Assembly (NCBI GenBank): GCA_030435675.1
Contig: CM059625.1
Location: 12,152,001-12,216,000, forward strand
Direction of reading: 5' to 3'
Length of the DNA: 64,000 nucleotides
Source of the DNA: Steinernema hermaphroditum
Taxonomy: Eukaryota > Nematoda > Chromadorea > Rhabditida > Steinernematidae
This document shows positions 47,829 through 60,238 of this stretch, piece by piece. The notes under the pieces are model-generated. The model did not search any database and was not told where the DNA came from. It saw only the letters and a program-made list of their open reading frames with translations. Every line of letters starts with the position of its first letter. Within the stretch, counting starts at the first letter, position 1. A program made the position numbers and the translations under genes.

Positions 47829-50800
47829 CTAAAGACAATGACAAATTAGTAGTGGTTTCTCCGGTCTTTACCGTTCGCGGCTCTTCGTCGTCACGTACTT
47901 TTCCAATATCAAAAAGTCGGCACATGTTATTCTCAGGAACATAGGCATCGCTGCGTTCCACAGTTGCGACTCGACCCTCCGAGTGGTCAATGGCAAAATC
48001 GAAGAGATGGCGTTTCAGCGTATTCGATGCGATAATTTCGTAGTTCTTCGTGTCCAGAGTAACAAGCAGTGGCTTGTATACTGTAGTGAATTCGTCGTCT
48101 TCTGTATTATCTCGGCTGACTGAAAAATGCCAATTCAGTACATCAAGATTTGTATCCATTTGAGTGGGCACCAATGAGTGAAGAATGGTTTAATTAGATC
48201 TAATGGCAGATCTGAACTTAAGATCTTGTTGTTGAACTTACCGGCGTAAAGCACATTTCCTCGACTGTTGAAAGTGATGCGCGCATTATCCAACGCGGGG
48301 ACATGATGCAGAAGTTTGTAGTTGCGCAAGTCGTACTGAAAATGAAGCTGGTATTTGAACGATTCGATGTCAACTCACCACTTCGGTGTTAACGATAACG
48401 CTCAAGCAGTCGGGGTGGAAAACGCCCCCGTTTTCGCTGTTCAGCTTGTCGAATTTATGGATAGGACTCGAAGAAGCGCGGAAGTCGTAAAGAATTCCAT
48501 CGTTCATCACCATTGTATCTTTGTAGTCGAACGTTGCAACATTGTGCTGGTAAAGATTCGCATTCTTTGTTTCTTTGAACGTTGCTACAATTGACTCAGT
48601 CTCCAAATCGTGCACCTAAAGGCTCGATGTTAGTCATTCTATTCGGCAAATCTGTCTTACCGTCGCCGTTTCGTATGAAGTCGTCATCACGTATTGTGTA
48701 CTTGTGTTGGAGAAGCAAGCGTGACTGGCATTGTTGTAGCGAGCAGTCAGTTTCGGAGTCTCTCCGAGATTCCACAAGATAGAGGTTGAGAGGCCGGCAT
48801 TTGTGGCCGTCAGAAGAAGGGATCCGTCCTGAAATAATCACCATCACTTTGCAAATGGAATTTTTAGCACGCGCCTTTGAACTAACGATCTCGTTGAGCG
48901 GAACACCGTTGTGGCACTGCTGGCGACATTCTACTTCTTCCGTGACGATGTTGTACCACAGTAGTTCGCCTTCGAAGGTGCCGAGCAGGATGTGTTCGTC
49001 ATCACTCTATACAGAACTCACTAGTGAACCAGAGACCCAAATTTTCAACTCACCGAGAAGGCGCACGACGTGAAAGCACCTTCCTTGTTCTGGAATATTT
49101 TGTACTGCGCGAACCGACTGTAGATTTGGTAGAGATCGGCCGTGTGCAGGCGAGAATTGCCATAGTTCGGGTAAATCTAAAGATGAGTCTCTGTGAAATG
49201 ATCTGAAGAGAACAACTTACTCCACGATGGATGTAGCGTCCAGAAAAATCGAGCCTCGGCCGAGATGTGTAAATGGCGCTGCATTTGTGCTCTCTGAAAA
49301 CGAAAAATATTTGCACATCAGCAGTAATGACTTACTTGAAGAGCGAAAACGGAGGACAAATCGCTACAGGATGCTTACAGTGAGAGTGCTTTTCCCTGGA
49401 AAGGAAATAAAGGAGTAACGCCGCGACATTATCGGTCTTACTTGAAATAAGTACTCAAAATATCGTTCAGAGGGTCTGAATTCTCATGTTTACCATCTGT
49501 ACACCTCACATGCGTGTTCTGTCTTCGATAGTGACTAGATCCGCGAGAAGTGGACGGTGTGACTGGTAGCGCTGGTGTAGATGGAGTGTTTACAACTCTT
49601 GTTATGCTCTTTTCCACTAAAATGCATCGTACTGACTGTGCGACAGGGAGTGAATTCTTACAGTCCTTAGCTCGGTCAATCATTTGCCCCCGGTCGACGG
49701 GCTTCGGCTCAAATTCGCGGCCTTTGATTCGTTTATGGACCAACGGACGCGGTTGTGTAAAGTCGTGGTTTCTAGTAGGCGTGTCAGTCAACTGGAATTA
49801 GCCCGACATTGGGAAACCAACTACATACAAGCAGACCATTCTGTGCGCGGAAGGAGTGAAATCCAGCGTTCTACTAGCATTTAGCCTGGCCTCAGCCGCC
49901 AGGTGAGTGGCTGATGATGAGAGTCCAAGCTTGTTCAGGTAGTTACAGGTGAGTTGCAGCATTTCGACGTCTCGGAAGTAGTAACGAGTATTCGCAATGA
50001 TAGTGGAACGCTTTATTCGCTCCTGAAACCATGTATTAAGCCTTCGAAGAACCACTTTATGATTTCACTTCCGCTACATACAGAAAGAAACGAATTTTGT
50101 TGCTTTTTCGTGTGAAGTGGCGTCTCAAAAAAGAAGACCAAAGAGACACAACGAAATTGAATAACCTTAGAACACATACCTGACTGAACTCCTTCGCATC
50201 TTCGTCTCGAATAGTCACCTTTATAACTTTTTCGACGAGATTCTTAGCCTGTTTGTAGAACAGCTCTTGTTCTGGCCTGATCGGGGCTTGATATATCTTT
50301 TTACAAGTGACTACAAAGCATAATAAGATGCAAATTACAGCGCGCTCCGCTGGATGCTTACCGAGAAGTCCATCTCCGGCTATGATAGGCAGCTTGCTGA
50401 GCACTTGGCGAACACTCTCACAACGTGCCAGTCCGCAGAGGGCTTCGCATGCCGCTTCACGGATGAAAACGTCGTTCACGTCATGTTCCGTGTTCTCCTT
50501 CGTGATTCGGTCGATAAGCATCTAAGCCAAGGAAACGTTACTTCCGTACAAAATGATGATGCTCAAAAGCATATGCTCCGCAAGTCCCAGAGGCAAACTC
50601 ATTAACATTATTTCTACATATATATATATAACCTAATTATGCAAGGCCTGCAAAAATGGTCACCCACAAATGGCAAATATAGATGACAACTTCATTAAAA
50701 TGTCGCAAATTGGAAGCCAGCAAGAGGGCCAATTATAAATGCAACTTTCGACGTTGCAGTTCATTTCCCGATCCTAGCGCGGATGGATATTGCGCTCTCT

Positions 50801-53800
50801 TATGCTCATCTTAATTCGCATAAATGGAGCAGCATATCAGCTAATTTTAGTTCTCTCAGCTAATTAGTGTTCAGGAAACAATGCATTCCATCCTACTCAC
50901 CATAAGTCCTTCGTTCGATCGGAAGACATCCCAGAGTTCGGCAACGTCGCTGCAGGGCGATCCTTTGCGCGCTTCGGTGTCATGCTGAAATGATTTACGT
51001 GAACAGTTGGGGTTGAACATTTGTCTTTTGCTTTTTGCTTTCCCGTGATCTCTGTCTCTGCCGTCTACGGTATACTCATATCATCCCAATTATATCAATT
51101 TCCAAGAAATCACGAGTCCCAAGTTTGTCCAGTCAATTAGTTGCCCGAAGAAGGTGGCCATTTTTAAAATTGTTGATTTCTTTTTCATCGAGTTTGTTGA
51201 AAAAGACTCATCACTGATCTTCTAGAGTTTGTGGCGATTGGAGATCTACTGCTAATGGACAGCATTTGAAGTGTAATGATCCTTATGTGATTTTATCTGG
51301 AGTATGTCCACCGCCGGCTGCAAAACGGGAAGTGGCAGGGTTTCCAAAGTCCAGAAACATCTGTCTTCGGTGCAACTTTAATGGAATGTTTTATTGAATG
51401 TGCCTTAGTCACTGCACATCAGTAGACTGTTGCCTATCGTCTAGTGCCCCATCAGAAACATGACGATTTTAAGATTGTGTTTTCGCCACACGCTAAACAC
51501 TAATTGCCCACCCTCGAACGGATGTGTCATGGTTTCTTTTTCTTTTACAAGAATTGCGCGATTCATAATCGCGGATAACAAACTTTAGCCAAAGATCGGT
51601 CAAACATCGCAAGCCATATTTTGCGAAATTCATTTTGAGAGTATTCCTCGGATATGGTTCACATTTTGTTTCTCTCTGTAAAAGTCTTCGCTACATCGGA
51701 GTTGAAATTGAAATTGTAAGGTGTTTGGTGTAATCTATGCTTCCTATTTTGAAATTGTACCTTTTAAAACTTGGATAATACCCTTTTCAACTACCCAAAC
51801 AAAAGTAGTTTTCAAATACAATGCAGCAGTCGGATTAGACTCGCATTCTACCAACTATCGCTTAAGTACCTTGAATATGTTCAATTTTTCGGTAAACTTT
51901 GCAACATACATTATTCAAGGGGGCGCCAACGAGATTGGAGATGATGAAGAGTGCGAGTCGAAGACATTCCGCCGATTCCGGAAATTCATTACCCTCACAT
52001 ATCTTCATAACAAGCCTGAAAAATTCAACTGTAGCAAATGGATCTATGCGTTAATGAAGGGAAACGTGACTGAATAACAGGAAACCGATAAATTAATGGA
52101 GATCGTGCTTGCCGCCCCTTCGGTTTCTTGCGATGTGGATTAAAGCCTTTCTTCCATCGACACATCATAACAACGAAAGTATTCTTCATTTTTTGGCTGA
52201 TCCCACATAGCCATTTTTCAATCTCGGTCTTTTTCTCGTCCCTTTTACCCTTGCAACCTCGTAATTCTGCTGGATGAATCCACTTACTGGTCGTTTGCAA
52301 TAAACCTTCGTCCCATCAAATGGACTACATTCGCTAATTTGATAATTCGAGCCTAATTGACGTCGATTTTCCGAGGCCCACCGCTCGCATTAACAATCAA
52401 AATTTGCAAAAATTACTAGTCCTTGCACGCGCGTGCAACGGACTATCTGCGGACTACAAATAAAGCAGCTGCTCATTTCCCTCCCGCGCTCCCACTTCAG
52501 TCGAACTTCCTTGATCGCCCACCAGTTACCTGAGTCACCCAGTGTGACAAACACTTGTAAACCTCAGCTTCTAAGTCACTCCGGACGCTTCTCATCTGAT
52601 CGGCGTGGTTAATCCCTTACCTTAATCCGTGTCTTACTATCGCTAATAAGTTTCAGGAAGTACGTAAGTCGGATGAATCCATCCAAAGATTCAGCTCACT
52701 TTTAATCAAAACAGGACGTTTACGTCCGCTCCGCTGAGGATCCTTTTTTAACTTCTTTCCCATCCATACACTCAGCCAGTATGGACGCTAACGGCTCCGA
52801 CTTACTCGTTCCCCAAGTCATTAACAGCTTCGGAGAGCTGAATGTACTTGCCGATGACCCCCCGTATCTCGCCCCCAATGGCTCGCTACAGTACTTCGTG
52901 GAGACGTCGACCTTTGGCTATGCAGTAAACATGGACGCTCGCTACGAAATGACCGGAATCGATAAAACGCTTGTTCAGGTTGGGTAGCTAGTTGTGACTC
53001 CGATCACTTTAGGCAATATGTTGCAGATAAGCTACGCTGCAAGCTATATGTACATGCTTCTTGCTGTCGTCGGAGTCCTATTGAACTCATATGTCCTTAC
53101 TCGCCTTGCCCAATTAGCCTACTTGGACCAGGTAATTGAACTTCTGCTGTTATGACATAACTGAACAAGGGCGAAGAGCTTTATTTGCTCGCGATTAGAA
53201 TGGAAAACGTTGTGATTATCGGGGATTTAGCGAGAACGGTCTTATCCTTAGTATCCTAAGAAGTCTAAGTAGCGCAGATTATTGGAAACGAATCTTTCTA
53301 CGATACACACAGCTCAAACAAAGCAGTTACATTCAAACAAATTGAAAGTGGTCTATGAAATTTCAAATTTACACCTTGCAAATAAAATTTCCAACTTTTC
53401 GGAAGTCATACGATCGAAAGCTGAAAAAACAATAAATTTGGCGTCTTTCTAAAGAGCCTAATTTAGGAGCGGTTCAAAAACGGCTGTGGACTTCCCCTTG
53501 CCGCTATGTCTCTTGCCGATCTCGTTTCCCTCACGGCTATTATATTCGTCGTTTTCGTCAACGCTTACATTCCTCATCACGCGATCTCTCCTATTGTGCA
53601 CTCAATCCACTGCAAGGTAAATCCTATATGAGGCCTAAAACATAGGTGAACCCTACAGGTAACGCTGTATCTTATACACTCCATGACTGGCCTCAGCACG
53701 TGGTGCTGGCTATTTGTCTCTGCTTTACGCTACATGGCCGTCTACCATCCCCTTTGGCACATTAGTCGTTGGCGTCTTGGCAGACGATCTCTGGGATGCA

Positions 53801-56800
53801 TACTGATAATATCGTTTCTGATGAACAGTTGGCTTCTTTTTGCTGTAAACGGCCAAATTCAAACCTGCGGCGAAGAAAACATCAGCGACAACTTCGATTT
53901 CAACAGGTTGCCTACTCAAAAACTCACATGTGAGCGAAGTGTTTACATTTAGAATTCTCCATGGAACTGAACTATGCTGGTCGTACATCCTTCCGGCGTG
54001 CATAACCTTTGCTTTGGATATGCGAGTCATCATGACGCGTCCGCCCGGTTTGGCCTCAAGCATCCGGCAAACAACGTCGCGCCGCGGAAGAAAAGACAAT
54101 GCCAAGGCGAAACGCGGATGGCAATTCCGCGGATCTTGCTCCGAAGACTTTCAGACGCCGAAACAAGCCCACTTTCTCCTTCGACCGTTCTTCCATCTCA
54201 AATCCGCCATTCTTGCCATTTTTAGTCGAGACAAAAACGAAAGCACAAACGACGTAAGTGGCTACCAAAAAAAGCTCAAAACCTTTTGTTGCTATTCAGA
54301 ATCGGAGTGAGACGGCTTCCCGCAAGCTCTCGACTCGCCGTTGTCTCAACGGAAGTACTTTGATGGTCCACCGCGACTACGATAACAACGGACAATGCAG
54401 CAGCGCCTACGCAGTGTCTGTTGTGCAGGCTTCGAAGGCCCGTTCCGCCGTGTGGCGATGGCTGGCCATCACCACTATCGACCTTCTTCTCAACGCCCCG
54501 GACAACTTTCTCCGCATGTCGGCTGTTGTCAACGGAAGCTCAGCGTATGTTCTGAGTTCTCTCATCTGAATGTCAGTAATTCTCCAGGCGCTCCGCCAAG
54601 ACGCCCACTGAGCACCTGGTGGCCCTAGTTGCCCGAGTCCTCTACTTCGCACAGTTCTGCTTTAACGCTGCGTACCTCTCGAAAATCGTCTACAAAAGGA
54701 ACACTCGACCAAGGAAGATGCAGAATATGCAACTTCAGCGCACTTCTACTATGGGAAATAACACTCAGGTCACCGAAAAGTCTCATAACGCTGCTGACTG
54801 TGCGCGCTATTTCAGAATTTCCCGAACGAGTTGTCCGGCCGCAAGTCAACTATGTCGTCTGTGCTGCGCCCTACAGCTTCTAGTCCGCAGGTACCCAGCG
54901 AGAGAATGATCCCGTTCGAGGAGATACAGTTCTCTCAGCTTGGCTCCAGCATTGCTACCGCTGAATCGGAGATCCTTCGCCACGACGATCTTGTGCACCA
55001 CACCGAGTGGGAAGTATAATTGTTAATCAACTGACTCACCTGAATACGCTGTTCTCTAATGTTGACTTAAACTGAATCCTCTGCAGTATTCGCATTCGCA
55101 TTGAAGGGAAGGTTGTGACGATCCACACGAATTCCAGTGCATAGCGCACTATTTCTGTGCGACCAGTATAGCTCTGATCAAATATGATGTTGAGCACTCT
55201 GCTCAGAAGGTCGATGAAGCCGAGTCGATCCAGTTCAGCAATCGGTTTCCACCCGACTTTGTAGGAGAAGATCTTTAGCATAACCTGTACCACTTGTCGA
55301 AGAACTTCAGGCTCAAGCTTCAAGGACTAAAAAATCAGACGGGGTTTCTTCAGGTGTCATTGAGATAAATAACCTTGTTGGAAGCGAGGTTGCGAACAAT
55401 CGAAGGAACCTGGATTTGCGGATTTTTATTCAAAATGTGGAGCAGCTTGAAATGTAGATGAGCCTCGACGTAGCTGGAAAGTGAGCATAATGGCTGGCCT
55501 GCAGCCCCTTACAAACCTTCTCAGCAATGCAAATGCATTGACCAGGCACTGAATTGTGCTCTCAATGTCGTCTGGAGATAAAACGACGCTTGGTCCCTCT
55601 TGAATTAGTGTCAGAGTCGAAATCTACATTTCTCATGAAGCAATTTGAGAGCTAGTCGAACCTACGTAATTATACATTTTGAGCCGTCCGTCTTTCTTGT
55701 CAAAGCGTTCAATTATTGGACGGTACGGAAGAGCATATGTGAAGAACATCGCGGCTGACGCCCTTCCAGACTCGTAACTGTGGTCGAGAAGGTAAAGAGC
55801 GTATCTGAAGGTCGCCGTCGTTCATAGAGTGCAACTACAGAATCTCACTCACCCGACGATATCGTCCAGTGTGTTGTCCGATAGATTGCAAACTGCTTCC
55901 ATGACGTCGCTGGAGTAGGAAAGATAGTAAAGGCATGTGGACACTCCCACGGAAGCCATGGATTCCTTGACGACCTTCATGAGTCGCTCGACTCCTCGCT
56001 TCGCAATGAATGCAAAAGCGAATTTGCGGTGAACGAGAAGGGAGGCAATGAACTGAAAGATTGTATAGCCGCGTAGGGTGAATGTGCACAAACCCTAATC
56101 GCTTCGTGGGTCAGTCTAACATCGCGCGTATTGTTCAGATCTAGGTAATACAGAAGAAGGTCGATGGATTCGTTCTCGATTATTGCAGTCAGTAACTAAA
56201 ACTCAGAAATTCGATACTGTTGAACCGTTTAGGACCAACATCTTGGAACTCGCCAAGTGGCGTCAAATATTGCATGATCAGTCGTTGTTCCATCACGGTG
56301 GTCAAAGGGAAAAGCGAGTGACGACCGTAAGTGATCTTGTTCAGCTGCGTTCTGCTACTGTTGCTCCAGCCGTTGTCGACGGGTTCAATGTCGGCGGTAG
56401 CTTTTGATGCTTTCTTTCTCTGAAAGTGAAAGAAGGACGTGTTTTAGAATCAACGATGGACCCTACTCGTGGTGTTTTTTCGTGCTCTTCGAGAGAATGC
56501 GTCGCTCCACCGTTCATTTTCGCTCTTTTGCGTGGAGGTGCGCTGGACGGAACGCCGTCATGTGCATTGCTGACAGTGTTCCTTCTCGAAGATGAGATCT
56601 TCTTCGGAGTGTCTTGTGATCTGGATCCGTTGGCGTCGGTTTTGTGGTGTCTGCTCGGCCTGTCCTCCCTGGACTTCCTCTCCTCCCTTTGAAGATGGGC
56701 GAATGACGTTGGCATGTTGGCAAACTTTTGTCTATCCTCTTCCACATATTCATTTCGCATTGTTTGCTGAACGACGCACCTTGATTGACTGATACCGTAG

Positions 56801-57769
56801 TTAAATTTACCTGACGTTCTTTTAGACGATCCAGTACCACTGGAATAAGCCTAGTATTCAAGGCACTGTAGTGGGCTCCCCGCGTAACTTCATTGCATGC
56901 GGCGATGAGGCCAATAGCGTATGACTGAAGTTCTCTCGACGGACCGACTTCTGCTATTCGGTATAGCTTTTCACAGAATTCATCTGCATCCTAGAGCATT
57001 TAACATGGACCTGTCAACATAGATCTGTTACCATAATAATCGAATGAGTATCGATGACGGGAAGGACACTGAGCAGAAGTCGAGTAGCTCCAGTGCTAAT
57101 GTCTACGTTACTGTGAAATGTGTAGGAGGTGCAGAGCTAAAGAAAAAGGTGGGTATTTAAGGGAATGAAAGGAGGTTCTTGCCTGGGAGAGAAAAGTATC
57201 CTTAGCACACAGCGCTTTTATGGCCATGGAGTAGGAAGTTCCAGGGTTGACTCTAACGGGAATGCGGTCGTCGTGTGGATCGGGGTCTTCCGAGAGAAAA
57301 TTGTAGTAGGCCTCCTCGAATATCTCTGACATCCTGAGGAAAACATTTAAGTTTACGATAAATAAGTTAGCTTCGATTATTTCCGTTCTTGAAGCCATTC
57401 AGAAGCTTAGCCCCTTAAGTTTTTGAAGGGTGGAAAACTCGGTTCACTCATCAAAACTTGCCGTTGAGAATCAGACCGTGCTATAAGCATTTCCGTTATA
57501 AATTAATAAGCACGAATCAGTGCAGTATGCTATTTAACTCAGCGGATAAATATCGAAGGGAATAAGTGGACTTGTAATGCAATTTTCAATCTATTCTCTG
57601 AAACGTACCTGCGAAGCGTATCCGCAGGGGAATAATTCGCTTCTTCGTGGTGCTCTGTCCATTCGGTGTGCAATCTCTCGAACGCCTGAACCGTTTCATC
57701 TTGTGCAGCTTCCACTTGACGTCTTATAAGACCCGAAGTGCTGCGGAGGGGTGCGAATGGAGAGTCCAT
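47251..57769 (-). CDS. dcaf-1: DCAF1 (VprBP) substrate receptor of CUL4-DDB1 E3 ubiquitin ligase, about 1.5 kb codons
   Basis: Exons 5' to 3': 57769-57609, 57333-57183, 57136-57032, 56990-56811, 56766-56467, 56419-56240, 56195-56094, 56052-55853, 55804-55666, 55623-55517, 55473-55374, 55326-55040, [one exon not found], 50984-50901, 50521-50362, 50310-50180, 50022-49837, 49791-49662, 49616-49442, 49395-49336, 49293-49221, 49176-49054, 49006-48887, 48828-48661, 48615-48379, 48335-48242, 48119-47872, 47828-47730, 47684-47543, 47498-47251. The order of blocks matches human DCAF1: N-terminal DPDPHDDR and armadillo-like helices ([38 protein letters not shown]), LisH ([20 protein letters not shown]), [14 protein letters not shown]40 (about residues 975-1330) and a long Asp/Glu/Ser tail. 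It recruits substrates to the CUL4-DDB1 ligase in the nucleus. About 1495 residues are accounted for, against 1507 in human. The exon between 55040 and 50984 is unresolved because of a phase 2 to 0 mismatch. One intron (57182-57137) is GC-AG. Confidence 0.93.
50617..50631. repeat. (AT)n microsatellite
   Basis: A run of about seven AT dinucleotides inside a DCAF1 intron. Confidence 0.8.
50985..55039. other. 4 kb DCAF1 intron region hosting a nested receptor gene
   Basis: Between the DCAF1 exons at 50984 and 55040 on the minus strand. It contains the plus-strand receptor gene at 52781-55019. The segment 50985-52780 shows no supported gene; frames at 51721-52077 (+) and 52025-52300 (-) are unrecognised. 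A small DCAF1 exon (armadillo segment corresponding to human VAEGEFFIHDAEIQKSALQ) should lie somewhere here but was not found. Confidence 0.5.
52781..55019 (+). CDS. orphan seven-transmembrane receptor (rhodopsin-like GPCR), 543 aa
   Basis: Exons: 52781-52978, 53027-53131, 53467-53616, 53659-53906, 53953-54253, 54300-54544, 54588-54768, 54816-55019; all GT-AG and in frame. The extracellular N terminus of about 66 residues has Asn-Gly-Ser glycosylation sites. TM1 is YMLLAVVGV with the conserved Asn in LLNSYVL; TM2 contains the classical SLADLV; Cys of HCKVTLYL opens TM3, which ends [11 protein letters not shown] (RY instead of DRY); ECL2 has the partner Cys in IQTCGEE; TM5 is [15 protein letters not shown]6 is [16 protein letters not shown]7 is [18 protein letters not shown], the NPxxY site being NAAYL. 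The third intracellular loop is long (about 130 residues) and basic, and the tail is about 100 residues. The ligand is unknown; TM6 and TM7 resemble peptide receptors. The whole gene lies antisense within a DCAF1 intron. Confidence 0.85.
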
Positions 57770-58834
57770 TTGTCTAAGAGTCAACAAGTAAGCAGAAGAT
57801 AATATGAATGGCCACAAAATCCGCGAGTATTAAGGATGCACAACAGTAAGGTGGGAACTGTACGGCTTTTATGAAAATTTCCGAAATCCGCGGTTTGAAT
57901 TTACAGTAAGCGTCGCAGTGCAGGGTTTTCGTTATGGGAGCCGCTAGTGCACGTATGAGAGTTGTTGGTCATCCCCAACAAAGAACACACTTGTGCTAAT
58001 TTTCACATAGAACATGTGAACTTACCTTCTTAGCAAAATGACTAAAGCCATTCTCTTTTGGGAAAGCATGAGGTTCTGGTTGCATTGACCGGGCCTACGA
58101 GTGGTCGGTTTTAGAGAATGGCTGCAATTAGTGAACATTTTCGACGTCAGCAATTAGCAACATCAGGTATTACGGTATCCACGGAACCAAAAACCTTCTT
58201 TCAGTCAAAATCTACTATACCTTAATCACACTGACAGAGAAATATTTAGCTAACGGGCGTAAACACCGTTGGAGGTGAAAATAAGAGCCGAACTTAATCT
58301 CGTTATTTATGGAGAAGACTGTTGTTTATCCGTGCGTTTTCCTATTTTAGCGCTGCGACAACAGTAGGCCGGCTTCTTTCTCGTCTTGTTTACCGCGTCT
58401 ACACTTTAATCGAAAGGCTCGTTCTTCGAATCGAGCAATCTAGCACTGGATACATGTGAGCAGGTGCCCCTCCGGCAAAACTGATTATGCACTATAAGCC
58501 TTGCTATAATTTCTCTGAATCTTTCTCTATAACTCACCTAGGAAACCCACGGCAACGGTTAAATCGATTTTACACCTGATGCCTAATTATCGGTTATGAA
58601 GCGTACACTTTAGTTCAAGTGTTTGTCCGAGGCAGAGTGCCTAATTGCTGAGATCACGAGGAAGCGATTATCTCTGCGAGCCTTGCATCCAATTGCACTA
58701 AACTCTTCTGAAGAGACTAATTTTGTCATCCATCTTGTTGGTCCTCAATGTAGCAAGAGCAATAGCAAGATTTTAAAGAACTTTGTTCATCTTACATATA
58801 CACAGTTCATATATAACAGAATATCATTCATGGT
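57770..58834. other. intergenic region between DCAF1 and JNK
   Basis: About 1.07 kb. It should contain the DCAF1 promoter (a TCTTAG acceptor at 57775-57774 lies 4 nt before the DCAF1 ATG) and the JNK 3' UTR. No open frame of interest. Confidence 0.45.

Positions 58835-60238
<1,404 letters not shown>

Noticed and set aside
50057..50521. 154-codon continuous minus-strand frame
   Set aside because: It fuses two DCAF1 exons by reading through their introns; the homologous protein lacks the intron-encoded residues.
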